64,000 nt of DNA from Christiangramia sp. OXR-203. Its GTDB lineage: Bacteria; Bacteroidota; Bacteroidia; Flavobacteriales; Flavobacteriaceae. The notes under the pieces were generated by a model that did no database searches, was not told where the DNA came from, and saw only the letters and a list, made by a program, of their open reading frames with translations. Positions 43,438 to 52,078 of the stretch are shown here, in pieces; within the stretch, counting starts at the first letter, position 1; every line of letters begins with the position of its first letter. The DNA is taken from assembly GCF_034372165.1 (NCBI RefSeq), contig NZ_CP139698.1:124001-188000 (forward strand). Reading direction: 5' to 3'. A program made the translations under genes and the position numbers.

Positions 43438-44538
43438 ATGATAGCACAGAAATCTTTAGTGATTAGCTTGTACTTTACATTGGCCTTAGCCATTTTCCCA
43501 GCCTTTACCTTTGCTCAGGAGCACGGAGAGGAGCATTCCGATCTTCAGGAAGCTGAAGAAGAGTTTAACGCAACAGAGATGATTTTGCATCATATCGGTG
43601 ATTCTCACGGTTGGCATTTCTTTGGTTCCGGAGACAACTCGTATACATTGCCTTTACCGGTTATTCTTTATACGGAAAACGGTCTGGTAACTTTTATGTC
43701 TAGTGAATTTCACCATGATACTGAAGGTCATCATGTAGTTGAAAAAGACGGAATGCGTTTTGTAAATCTTCATGAGGATATTTACAGGCTTAATGATGGT
43801 GCAACCGCTGTGGAGCTTGACGCTGAGGAGCATCCGGTAAACGCTTCTAAACCATGGGATTTTTCTATTACAAAGAACGTTGCGGCTATGCTGCTTACAG
43901 TGATCTTAATGCTGTTGTTTTTCACAAGCCTGGCCAGACATCATAAAAAGAATGCACATGCGCCAAAAGGTTTTAATAATATTCTTGAGACACTTGTGAT
44001 TTTTGTTAGAGATGATATCGCGATTCCACAATTAGGAGAAAAGAGATACATGAAATTCATGCCTTTCTTATTATCGGTATTCTTTTTTATCTGGATCACT
44101 AACTTACTTGGTCTGTTACCAGGAGCTGCAAACGTTACCGGTAATATTGCTGTAACCGTTTCACTTGGTTTATTTACACTTGCCTTAATATTAATCAATG
44201 GTAATAAGGATTTCTGGAAGCACACATTATGGATGCCGGGAGTTCCTACTTTTGTAAAACCAATTCTTGCAGTCGTGGAACTTGCAGGGGTATTTATTAA
44301 GCCTATCGCGCTTATGATTCGTTTATTCGCGAATATCACGGCAGGGCACATTATTATCCTGAGTTTGATCGGGTTGATCTTTATCTTAGAAAATGCAGGT
44401 ATCGCCGGAGTTTCGGTTCCGTTTGCCTTATTTATAACAGTACTGGAATTGTTAGTAGCATTCCTACAAGCGTTTATTTTTACAATGCTGTCTGCCCTGT
44501 TTATCGGGATGGCAGTTGAGGAACATGAACATCATTAA
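43438..44538 (+). CDS. atpB: F-type ATP synthase F0 subunit a
   Basis: This 366-residue subunit a starts with a signal-peptide-like segment (MIAQKSLVISLYFTLALAIF with TFAQE cut region) and a His/Glu-rich periplasmic extension (EHGEEHSDLQEAEEE, and again HHDTEGHHVVEKDG). About six TM helices follow. The essential arginine is in LIRLFANITAGHII (about 295-308). The long acidic, His-rich N-terminal domain is typical of Bacteroidota atpB and unlike E. coli. The ATG at 43438 is preferred to the TTG upstream, which overlaps the -7 element. Confidence 0.95.
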   Translation: MIAQKSLVISLYFTLALAIFPAFTFAQEHGEEHSDLQEAEEEFNATEMILHHIGDSHGWHFFGSGDNSYTLPLPVILYTENGLVTFMSSEFHHDTEGHHVVEKDGMRFVNLHEDIYRLNDGATAVELDAEEHPVNASKPWDFSITKNVAAMLLTVILMLLFFTSLARHHKKNAHAPKGFNNILETLVIFVRDDIAIPQLGEKRYMKFMPFLLSVFFFIWITNLLGLLPGAANVTGNIAVTVSLGLFTLALILINGNKDFWKHTLWMPGVPTFVKPILAVVELAGVFIKPIALMIRLFANITAGHIIILSLIGLIFILENAGIAGVSVPFALFITVLELLVAFLQAFIFTMLSALFIGMAVEEHEHH

Positions 44539-44562
44539 TTTTAATTATTTAATTCTATTATT

Positions 44563-44793
44563 ATGGAGTATTTACACATTGGACTTGCAGCTTTAGGAGC
44601 TGGTCTTGCAGTTGTTGGAGCCGCTATCGGTGTTGGTAAAATTGGTGGTTCTGCCATGGATGCTATCGCACGTCAGCCAGAGGCTGCTGGGAAAATCCAG
44701 ACTGCTATGATTATTGCTGCTGCACTTGTAGAAGGTGTTGCACTTTTTGGAGTGGTAGCTGCTTTGCTAGGGGTACTTACTGTACCGGCATAG
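44563..44793 (+). CDS. atpE: F-type ATP synthase F0 subunit c
   Basis: This 76-residue two-helix proteolipid has a glycine-zipper first helix (GAGLAVVGAAIGVG), the polar loop ARQPEA, and the second helix with the ion-binding Glu in ALVEGVALFG (about 60). The residue after Glu is Gly, not Ser/Thr, and no Na+-type Gln is seen in helix 1, so proton coupling is expected. A strong hairpin follows the stop. Confidence 0.95.
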   Translation: MEYLHIGLAALGAGLAVVGAAIGVGKIGGSAMDAIARQPEAAGKIQTAMIIAAALVEGVALFGVVAALLGVLTVPA

Positions 44794-44806
44794 TCCTGAA
44801 TTTAAA

Positions 44807-44843
44807 AAGATCTGTTCGTAACGGTTGGTTACGAACAGATCTT
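44807..44843 (+). promoter_or_regulatory. Strong RNA hairpin between atpE and atpF
   Basis: AAGATCTGTTCGTAAC and its exact complement form a 16-bp perfect stem with a 5-nt loop, 13 nt after the atpE stop. No T tract follows, so it is probably not a plain terminator. A processing or mRNA-stabilising role, raising c-subunit output, is inferred. Confidence 0.6.
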
Positions 44844-44881
44844 AATTAATGATTACTTAAGAACATTTTATTTAGTTATAT

Positions 44882-45376
44882 ATGGATTTAATCACTCCCG
44901 ATTTTGGCTTGTTTTTCTGGCAAACGATCGTCTTTCTGGTGCTTTTGTTTCTTATGGCAAAATTCGCCTGGAGACCTATCCTTAATTCTGTAAGAGATAG
45001 GGAACAGTCTATCAACGACGCGTTGGCTTCAGCTGAAAATGCTCGTAAGGAAATGCAGAATCTTAAATCTGATAATGAGCAATTGATGAAAGAAGCTCGT
45101 GCAGAAAGAGATGCTATCCTTAAAGAAGCACGTGAGTTGAAAGAAAAAACGATCGCTTCAGCAGCTGAAGAAGCGAAGCTTAAAGCAGACAGAATTGTTG
45201 CAGATGCTCAAAAGAGTATCGAACTTGAAAAACAATCTGCTCTTGCTGAACTTAAAAATCAGGTTGCAGAGCTTTCAGTAGAAATTGCTGAGAAAGTTGT
45301 GCGTAAAGAACTATCAAGTAAGAACGAACAACGCCAGATGATCGAGAAGATGCTGAGCGATGCTAAGTTAAACTAA
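44882..45376 (+). CDS. atpF: F-type ATP synthase F0 subunit b
   Basis: This 164-residue subunit has one N-terminal TM helix (about 8-27, FGLFFWQTIVFLVLLFLMAK) and a long charged Ala/Glu/Lys helical stalk (about 30-155) that dimerises as the peripheral stator. Length and layout are standard. atpH follows after 3 nt. Confidence 0.95.
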   Translation: MDLITPDFGLFFWQTIVFLVLLFLMAKFAWRPILNSVRDREQSINDALASAENARKEMQNLKSDNEQLMKEARAERDAILKEARELKEKTIASAAEEAKLKADRIVADAQKSIELEKQSALAELKNQVAELSVEIAEKVVRKELSSKNEQRQMIEKMLSDAKLN

Positions 45377-45379
45377 AAT

Positions 45380-45934
45380 ATGAAAGGGAACAGAGCCGCA
45401 CAACGTTACGCAAAAGCGATCCTTTCACTGGCAAAGGATAAGAATTCGGCGGAAGCTGTAAACAGTGATATGCAAACCATATCTGCTACTGTAAAGAACA
45501 GTGGTGATCTGGAGAACATGCTCACGAGTCCGGTGGTTAGAAAAGGCATTAAAAAGAGCGCGCTGCTTGAGATCTTTAAGGGTCTTAATGGTGTTACTGT
45601 TGGTGCTATGGATATGCTACTTGACAATGATCGTATTAATATTTTGCACATCGTTGCAAAGCAGTATACGATGATGTTCAACGCTATGAACAATATTCAG
45701 CACGCTAAAGTAACCACGGCAATTCCGTTGGATGCTGAGCTGGAAACAATTATCATGGCGAAGGTTAAGGAACTTACAGGTAATGATGCGATCCTTGAGA
45801 ATGTGATCGACGAGAGCATTATTGGTGGTTTTGTTCTTAGAGTTGGTGACTTGCAGTATGATGCAAGCGTAGCCAGAAACCTGGACAGACTAAAGAGACA
45901 ATTAAAAGACAACACATACGTTTCAAAAATTTAA
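45380..45934 (+). CDS. atpH: F-type ATP synthase F1 subunit delta
   Basis: This 184-residue OSCP/delta subunit joins the b stalk to the alpha subunits. It has the N-terminal helical domain RAAQRYAKAILSLAKDKN and the C-terminal DESIIGGFVLRVGDLQYDASVARNL (about 148-172), which is diagnostic of the family. It lies between atpF and atpA, as usual. Confidence 0.95.
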   Translation: MKGNRAAQRYAKAILSLAKDKNSAEAVNSDMQTISATVKNSGDLENMLTSPVVRKGIKKSALLEIFKGLNGVTVGAMDMLLDNDRINILHIVAKQYTMMFNAMNNIQHAKVTTAIPLDAELETIIMAKVKELTGNDAILENVIDESIIGGFVLRVGDLQYDASVARNLDRLKRQLKDNTYVSKI

Positions 45935-45979
45935 TTAAAACAGGTGCGCCTGGTGCGTACCATTTTATCTTGAATAATT

Positions 45980-47560
45980 ATGGCAGAAGTAAATCCTGCT
46001 GAAGTATCAGCAATATTAAAACGACAATTATCAGGTTTTGAATCCAAGGCCTCTCTTGATGAAGTAGGTACCGTTCTAACCGTTGGTGACGGTATTGCGA
46101 ACATCTACGGACTTGCAAACGCTCAATATGGAGAACTTGTTCAGTTCGAGAGTGGATTGGAAGGAATCGTTCTAAACCTTGAGGAAGATAATGTTGGGGT
46201 AGTACTTTTAGGTCCTGCAAAAGAGATCAAAGAAGGTTCTACAGTAAAAAGAACTCAGCGAATTGCTTCTATCAATGTAGGTGAAGGTATTGTTGGCCGT
46301 GTGGTTGATACTCTTGGAGCTCCAATTGATGGTAAAGGTCCAATTGAAGGTGAGACATTTGAAATGCCTCTTGAGCGTAAAGCTCCGGGAGTAATTTATC
46401 GTCAGCCTGTAACTGAGCCATTGCAAACTGGTATTAAATCTATCGATGCTATGGTACCGGTAGGAAGAGGACAGCGTGAGCTTATAATTGGTGACCGTCA
46501 AACAGGTAAGACTGTGGTTGCAATTGATACCATTCTTAACCAGAAAGAATTTTACGATGCCGGTGAGCCGGTATTCTGTATATATGTAGCGATCGGGCAG
46601 AAAGCCTCTACCGTTGCTGCTATTGCCAAGACACTTGAAGATAAAGGTGCGCTTGCATATACTACCATTGTTGCTGCAAATGCATCAGATCCTGCTCCAA
46701 TGCAGGTGTATGCTCCATTTGCCGGTGCGGCGATTGGTGAATACTTTAGAGATACAGGTCGTCCTGCATTGATCGTTTATGATGATCTTTCCAAGCAGGC
46801 AGTTGCTTACCGTGAGGTTTCTCTTTTACTTCGTCGTCCACCAGGACGTGAAGCATATCCTGGGGATGTATTCTTCCTTCACTCAAGACTTCTTGAGCGT
46901 GCAGCGAAGGTAATTGCCGATGATGATATCGCGAAGCAAATGAATGATCTTCCAGATAGCTTGAAAGACAAGGTAAAAGGAGGTGGATCTTTAACTGCAC
47001 TTCCAATTATCGAAACTCAGGCGGGTGACGTTTCAGCATATATTCCAACCAACGTAATTTCGATTACAGATGGTCAGATCTTCTTAACATCAGATCTATT
47101 TAACTCGGGTGTACGTCCTGCGATTGACGTGGGTATTTCAGTATCTCGTGTGGGTGGTAACGCTCAGATCAAGTCGATGAAAAAGGTTGCAGGTACATTA
47201 AAACTTGACCAGGCTCAGTATCGTGAACTTGAAGCATTTGCCAAGTTTGGATCCGACCTTGATGCATCAACGATGAGTGTGATCTCTAAAGGTAAGCGTA
47301 ACGTGGAAATCCTAAAGCAGGGACAAAACGATCCTTACCCGGTAGAAAACCAGATCGCGATCATCTACGCTGGTTCTAAGAACTTACTTAGAGATGTACC
47401 GGTAGAGAAAGTAAAAGAATTTGAATTAGAATATCTGGATTACTTGAATTCTAAGCATAGAGATACTTTGGATACTCTTAAAGCAGGAAAACTTACAGAT
47501 GAAGTAACAGATACTTTGACTAAGGCTGCTAAAGAGCTTTCAGGGAAATACAAGAAATAG
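45980..47560 (+). CDS. atpA: F-type ATP synthase F1 subunit alpha
   Basis: This 526-residue alpha subunit has the Walker A GDRQTGKT at about 171-178, [30 protein letters not shown], and the catalytic-interface arginine region [12 protein letters not shown]. The N-terminal beta-barrel carries [14 protein letters not shown]. The 45-nt leader contains no hairpin of note. A 118-nt spacer with a hairpin separates it from atpG. Confidence 0.97.
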   Translation: MAEVNPAEVSAILKRQLSGFESKASLDEVGTVLTVGDGIANIYGLANAQYGELVQFESGLEGIVLNLEEDNVGVVLLGPAKEIKEGSTVKRTQRIASINVGEGIVGRVVDTLGAPIDGKGPIEGETFEMPLERKAPGVIYRQPVTEPLQTGIKSIDAMVPVGRGQRELIIGDRQTGKTVVAIDTILNQKEFYDAGEPVFCIYVAIGQKASTVAAIAKTLEDKGALAYTTIVAANASDPAPMQVYAPFAGAAIGEYFRDTGRPALIVYDDLSKQAVAYREVSLLLRRPPGREAYPGDVFFLHSRLLERAAKVIADDDIAKQMNDLPDSLKDKVKGGGSLTALPIIETQAGDVSAYIPTNVISITDGQIFLTSDLFNSGVRPAIDVGISVSRVGGNAQIKSMKKVAGTLKLDQAQYRELEAFAKFGSDLDASTMSVISKGKRNVEILKQGQNDPYPVENQIAIIYAGSKNLLRDVPVEKVKEFELEYLDYLNSKHRDTLDTLKAGKLTDEVTDTLTKAAKELSGKYKK

Positions 47561-47627
47561 TATTGAGTACATAGATTGAAGATTTTAGATCTTTAATTGA
47601 AGTATTTACAATTGAAAATTATATAGG

Positions 47628-47661
47628 TATTGAGTAGTTTCTAACATCTAACTACTCAATA
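47628..47661 (+). promoter_or_regulatory. Hairpin in the atpA-atpG spacer
   Basis: TATTGAGTAGTT and AACTACTCAATA form a 12-bp perfect stem with a 10-nt loop, ending 18 nt before the atpG ATG. The AT-rich wording (ACTCAATACTCAATACT) looks like the low-complexity intergenic repeats of flavobacteria. It could tune atpG translation; this is inference. Confidence 0.4.
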
Positions 47662-47678
47662 CTCAATACTAAAACAAA

Positions 47679-48539
47679 ATGGCAAACTTAAAAGAATTAC
47701 GTAGCAGGATTACTTCGGTTTCCTCAACGATGCAGATCACCAGCGCCATGAAAATGGTATCGGCTGCTAAGTTGAGCAAGGCTCAGGATGCAATTACATC
47801 CATGAGACCTTATGCTGAAAAGTTAACACAATTGCTGCAGGATTTAAGTGCTACTCTGGATGATGATGCGAACAGCAAATTTGCTGAAGAGCGCGAAGTA
47901 AAAAGAGTACTCATCGTAGCTATATCTTCTAATAAAGGTCTGGCCGGTGCTTTTAATACCAATATCATCAAAAAGGTAAAAAGTAAGGTTGCTGCAGATT
48001 ATCAAAATACAGAAGTAGAACTTCTAACTCTTGGAAAAAAGGGTAATGATATTCTGAAGAAAACCTTTGAGGTTTACAAGAACGATAACGCTATTTTCGA
48101 TGATCTTTCTTTCGAGAATGTTTCTGCAATTGCTGAAGAACTTATGCAGGTTTTCGTTGATGGGAAATTCGATAAGATCGAACTTGTTTATAACCAGTTT
48201 AAAAATGCCGGAACTCAGATCGTGATAGATGAGCAGTTCCTTCCAATCGAAAGATTTGAAACGGAATCTGAAAAGCAACTGGATTATATTTTCGAACCAT
48301 CGAAAATTGAGATTGTTAAAGATCTTATACCAAAGTCATTGAAGATGCAACTTTTTAAGGCTCTTAGAGACTCTTTTGCTTCTGAACATGGCGCACGTAT
48401 GACTGCGATGCATAAAGCGACAGACAACGCCAAGGAACTTAGAGATGATCTTAAATTATCTTATAACAAAGCAAGACAGGCATCTATTACCAATGAGATC
48501 CTTGAGATCGTTGGTGGAGCTGAAGCTTTGAACGGATAA
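47679..48539 (+). CDS. atpG: F-type ATP synthase F1 subunit gamma
   Basis: This 286-residue central-stalk subunit has the N-terminal coiled helix ANLKELRSRITSVSSTMQITSAMKMVSAAKL, which is strongly conserved, and the C-terminal helix SEHGARMTAMHKATDNAKELR. The middle Rossmann-like domain carries VAISSNKGLAGAFNTNI. Length is normal. It ends the operon, with a terminator 20 nt downstream; atpD and atpC are absent here. Confidence 0.96.
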   Translation: MANLKELRSRITSVSSTMQITSAMKMVSAAKLSKAQDAITSMRPYAEKLTQLLQDLSATLDDDANSKFAEEREVKRVLIVAISSNKGLAGAFNTNIIKKVKSKVAADYQNTEVELLTLGKKGNDILKKTFEVYKNDNAIFDDLSFENVSAIAEELMQVFVDGKFDKIELVYNQFKNAGTQIVIDEQFLPIERFETESEKQLDYIFEPSKIEIVKDLIPKSLKMQLFKALRDSFASEHGARMTAMHKATDNAKELRDDLKLSYNKARQASITNEILEIVGGAEALNG

Positions 48540-48558
48540 GCTTATTAAATATAATTTG

Positions 48559-48588
48559 AAATGCCCTCCAAATGGAGGGCATTTTTTG
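48559..48588 (+). terminator. Intrinsic terminator of the atp operon
   Basis: AAATGCCCTCC and GGAGGGCATTT form an 11-bp stem with an AAAT loop, then T residues. It lies 20 nt after the atpG stop. Confidence 0.85.
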
Positions 48589-48636
48589 TTTGGTACAGCT
48601 TTTGTTTTTATATCTTCAACTTTAAAAATCAACATT

Positions 48637-49083
48637 ATGAAAAAATCACTACTAATTATGACCGGTATTCTGGTATTAAGCATTTTTGCTTCCTGTGGCA
48701 GTAATAAAGATCTTCAGGAAAGAGCACCTGCTCAATTCGCTGACGTTTATTATACATACACTTCAGAAGGTATCCAGCTAAATATTCCAGTTTCAGTAAT
48801 TCAGGAGGAGCGTGTAGATCTGCAAGCTGTTTATTTCCACGGTATGAAGTCGCCTCTTGTTAAGAGCGAAGAGAATTCCAATACCTACATAGCCAACTTT
48901 AGAGTAGGAGGAGGAGATTTGGTGATGGATGTAGACCCTAAAAAGGAATACGGTAATAAAATGCCTCAGATGCCAGAAGAGAGTCCGTTTAAAATAGATC
49001 AGGATGAAGCCATTCTGGTATTTGGACAGAATGAGAAAACCAAATTCTACAAGCTTACTGGAATTGTGGAAAAGGAAGAGTAG
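48637..49083 (+). CDS. Small lipoprotein, unknown function
   Basis: This 148-residue lipoprotein (MKKSLLIMTGILVLSIFASC; Cys20) has a mature domain of alternating strands (DVYYTYTSEGIQLNIPVSVIQ, VDLQAVYFHG) suggesting a small beta-rich fold. I recognise no named family. The start at 48637 is chosen because longer in-frame starts run into the atp terminator. It stands alone between the atp operon and the flippase gene. Confidence 0.75.
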   Translation: MKKSLLIMTGILVLSIFASCGSNKDLQERAPAQFADVYYTYTSEGIQLNIPVSVIQEERVDLQAVYFHGMKSPLVKSEENSNTYIANFRVGGGDLVMDVDPKKEYGNKMPQMPEESPFKIDQDEAILVFGQNEKTKFYKLTGIVEKEE

Positions 49084-49138
49084 CCAGAGCGGTTTTGTTA
49101 TTTAAATTCAGATATTTGTAGCAAACCAACCGGCTCCT

Positions 49139-50590
49139 TTGAGTACTATAAAAAATCTCTTTAAGCAAACTTTCGTTTACGGCCTTGCTACTGTCTTGCC
49201 GAGGATGGTAAGTTTCCTTTTAGTTCCCTTATATACCGATATTTTACCGAAAGAAGAGTACGGTGAAATATCGGTTATTTTTGCTTATTTCGTTTTGATC
49301 AATGTCATCCTTGCCTATGGTATGGAAACGGCATTTTTCAGATTTTATAATAAGAGCGAAAATCCCAATAGTGTTTTAAGCACCTCTGGATGGTCCCTGG
49401 TGATCACTTCACTGCTGTTTACGTTAGTAGCTTATCTTACCCGCGATCTTATTGTAGAGGTTACCAATATTCCTCTGAAATACATAGAACTTGCGATCTG
49501 GATCCTACTTCTGGACGCCCTGGTAATAATTCCGTTTGCCTGGCTGCGTGCTGTGGAAAAACCAATGAGATACGCGATTATCAAGATATTCAATGTTGCT
49601 GTTAACCTTGGTCTGAATGTCTTTTTCCTGGTGTACCTTAAAGATCTGGCAGAAGAACATAGCTTCTTCCGAAGTATTTATGTAGAGGATTTTAAGATCA
49701 GTTATGTATTTATTTCCAACCTGGTAGCAAGCGGACTTACGCTTTTGCTCATGCTGCCTTTTTACTTCAGAATCTCTTTCACTTTTGATTCGGTACTCTG
49801 GCGTAAGATGCTGTCTTATGGATTTCCTATTCTGATCGCAGGAATTGCCTTTTCAGTAAATGAAGTTTTTGATAGAATTCTGCTTGACCGGCTATTACCA
49901 CAGGATATAGCACGTGAACAAATTGGAGCGTATTCGGCCTGTTATAAGCTTGCCATGTTCATGACTTTATTTGCAACCGCATTTAGATTGGGAATAGAGC
50001 CATTCTTTTTCAGCCATTCCGGAGAAGAGAATGCTACTACAACGTATGCCCGTATCACCAACTATTTTGTCATTCTTGGATCCTTGATCCTGCTGGGCGT
50101 GATCGTTTTTGCCGATCTTTTAAAGATTTTGATCATTAAAGATTCAGCTTACTGGGAGGCTATGGAAATCGTTCCCTTAATTTTATTGGCGAACCTTTTT
50201 CTTGGTATCTACCACAATCTTTCAGTTTGGTACAAGGTAACAGATCGCACGAAATTTGGAGGCTATATTTCTCTGGCTGGAGCTGCCGTGACGATTACTC
50301 TCAACCTATACCTTATTCCGAAGATAGGTTATACCGGTTCTGCCATCGCAACACTTGCTGCGTATGGTTTGATGATGATACTTTCTTATTACTACGGAAG
50401 AAAATATTATAAGGTTCCTTACGATATGACTCGAATAGGAGCTTACCTTCTGGTATCCATTACCTTCTCAATAATCTCATTTTACTTTTTCCGGGGAAAT
50501 TATTTCGTGGGAATCCCGTTATTATTGATATTTATGGGTGTCATTTACTATTTTGAAAAAGACCAGATTTTAAGAATTATACAATCCTAA
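49139..50590 (+). CDS. Polysaccharide flippase (Wzx/MATE-like, MVF superfamily)
   Basis: This 483-residue polytopic protein has about 14 TM helices and the N-terminal signature FKQTFVYGLATVLPRMVSFL with LVPLYTDILPKEEYGEI, which is characteristic of oligosaccharide flippases. It should move lipid-linked glycans across the inner membrane. The start is a TTG at 49139. It is the first gene of a run with dut, a sugar nucleotidyltransferase and envelope genes, 3 nt before dut. Confidence 0.88.
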   Translation: MSTIKNLFKQTFVYGLATVLPRMVSFLLVPLYTDILPKEEYGEISVIFAYFVLINVILAYGMETAFFRFYNKSENPNSVLSTSGWSLVITSLLFTLVAYLTRDLIVEVTNIPLKYIELAIWILLLDALVIIPFAWLRAVEKPMRYAIIKIFNVAVNLGLNVFFLVYLKDLAEEHSFFRSIYVEDFKISYVFISNLVASGLTLLLMLPFYFRISFTFDSVLWRKMLSYGFPILIAGIAFSVNEVFDRILLDRLLPQDIAREQIGAYSACYKLAMFMTLFATAFRLGIEPFFFSHSGEENATTTYARITNYFVILGSLILLGVIVFADLLKILIIKDSAYWEAMEIVPLILLANLFLGIYHNLSVWYKVTDRTKFGGYISLAGAAVTITLNLYLIPKIGYTGSAIATLAAYGLMMILSYYYGRKYYKVPYDMTRIGAYLLVSITFSIISFYFFRGNYFVGIPLLLIFMGVIYYFEKDQILRIIQS

Positions 50591-50593
50591 GAC

Positions 50594-51028
50594 ATGGAAG
50601 TAAGAGTGATCAATAAGTCGGCACACAAGTTGCCGCATTATGAAACCGATTTTTCTGCAGGGATGGATCTTCGAGCTAATATCGATGAGCCGGTAACGCT
50701 GAAACCTTTAGAAAGGACCATTGTAAAAACAGGACTTTTTATTGAACTTCCTTTGGGTTTTGAAGCCCAGGTGAGACCAAGAAGTGGTCTTGCGGCCAAA
50801 AAAGGGATTACGGTACTCAATGCACCAGGAACAATCGATGCCGATTATAGAGGTGAAATTGGTGTCATCCTTGTAAATTTGTCCAATGAAGCATTTGAGA
50901 TCCAGAATGGAGAGCGTATTGCTCAAATGGTCATCGCTAAACACGAACAGATCTCCTGGGAAGAAGTAGACATTCTTGGAGAAACTTCCCGGGGCGCAGG
51001 AGGTTTTGGAAGCACAGGAAATAACTAG
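50594..51028 (+). CDS. dut: dUTP diphosphatase
   Basis: This 144-residue trimeric dUTPase hydrolyses dUTP to dUMP + PPi. All five family motifs are visible: [35 protein letters not shown] with the catalytic Asp, RIAQMVI, and the C-terminal [10 protein letters not shown]. Length is standard. It sits 3 nt after the flippase gene and is cotranscribed with envelope genes. Confidence 0.97.
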   Translation: MEVRVINKSAHKLPHYETDFSAGMDLRANIDEPVTLKPLERTIVKTGLFIELPLGFEAQVRPRSGLAAKKGITVLNAPGTIDADYRGEIGVILVNLSNEAFEIQNGERIAQMVIAKHEQISWEEVDILGETSRGAGGFGSTGNN

Positions 51029-51062
51029 CCCATATTTAAAGAATAATTAAAAAAGCTATAAA

Positions 51063-52073
51063 ATGAAAATTATTGTACCAATGGCAGGTCGTGGTTCACG
51101 ACTTCGTCCACATACTTTGACTGTACCAAAACCTTTAATTCCTATCGCAGGAAAACCAATCGTTCACCGACTGGTAGAAGATATTGCAAAGGTTCTTGAT
51201 GAGAAGATCGACGAGGTTGCATTTATCATTGGAGAAGATTTTGGAGAAAAGGTGGAGGAAGATCTTAAAAAGATTGCCGAAAGTCTGGACGCTAAAGGAA
51301 CGATCTATTACCAGGATAAACCACTTGGAACCGGACACGCGATTATGTGTGCGAAGGAATCTCTTAGCGGTCCTGCGGTGGTTGCATATGCCGATACACT
51401 TTTTAAAGCCGACTTTAACCTGGATAAATCTGCAGATGCAGTAATGTGGGTGAAGAAAGTTGAGAATCCATCAGCTTACGGTGTGGTGAAGCTGAATGAC
51501 AATAACGAGATCACAGATCTTGTCGAAAAACCTGAGGAATTTGTTTCAGATCTTGCGGTTATTGGGATATACTATTTCAAGGATGTAGCAGTTTTAAAAG
51601 ATGAACTTCAGAATGTTCTGGATGCAAAGCTAACCCGAGGTGGGGAGTACCAGATCAACGATGGGATTGAAGCAATGCGTAAAAACGGACTCCGTTTTGT
51701 TCCAGGGAAAGTAGATGAATGGATGGACTGTGGAAACAAAAATGTTACCGTGGAAACCAATGGTAGAATGCTGAATTTCCTTCATCAGGATGGAGAGAAA
51801 TTAATGGCAGACTCAGTTAAGATCAAAGATTCTGAAATTACCGAACCTTGTTATATTGGTGAAAATGTTGAATTGATCAATGCTAAAATTGGACCTAATG
51901 TATCTATTGGGGATGGAACCAAAATTGAAAACAGTACTATCAAGAACAGTCTTATCCAGACCTTTGCTGAAGTAAAAAATGCAAAACTTGATAACGCAAT
52001 GATTGGAAACTTTGCCAGATTTGATGGTGAATTTACCCAGATCAGCATCGGTGATTACTCCGTTTTAGAATAA
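51063..52073 (+). CDS. Sugar-phosphate nucleotidyltransferase with left-handed beta-helix tail
   Basis: This 336-residue protein has an N-terminal nucleotidyltransferase domain (MKIIVPMAGRGSRLRPHTL, PKPLIPIAGKP; about 1-230) with substrate loop EKPEEFVSDLAVIGIYYF. The C-terminal hexapeptide repeats (about 255-330, IGENVELINAKIGPNVSIGDG) form a beta helix. It makes an NDP-sugar (glucose-1-phosphate thymidylyl/uridylyl type; exact sugar unknown). It could supply precursor to the surface glycans in this region. Confidence 0.88.
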   Translation: MKIIVPMAGRGSRLRPHTLTVPKPLIPIAGKPIVHRLVEDIAKVLDEKIDEVAFIIGEDFGEKVEEDLKKIAESLDAKGTIYYQDKPLGTGHAIMCAKESLSGPAVVAYADTLFKADFNLDKSADAVMWVKKVENPSAYGVVKLNDNNEITDLVEKPEEFVSDLAVIGIYYFKDVAVLKDELQNVLDAKLTRGGEYQINDGIEAMRKNGLRFVPGKVDEWMDCGNKNVTVETNGRMLNFLHQDGEKLMADSVKIKDSEITEPCYIGENVELINAKIGPNVSIGDGTKIENSTIKNSLIQTFAEVKNAKLDNAMIGNFARFDGEFTQISIGDYSVLE

Positions 52074-52078
52074 CTTTT

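Noticed and set aside
47561-47678. Possible separate small RNA in the atpA-atpG spacer
   Set aside because: No -7 box or terminator frames it, and the sequence is simple and repeat-like, so it is better treated as leader or repeat.
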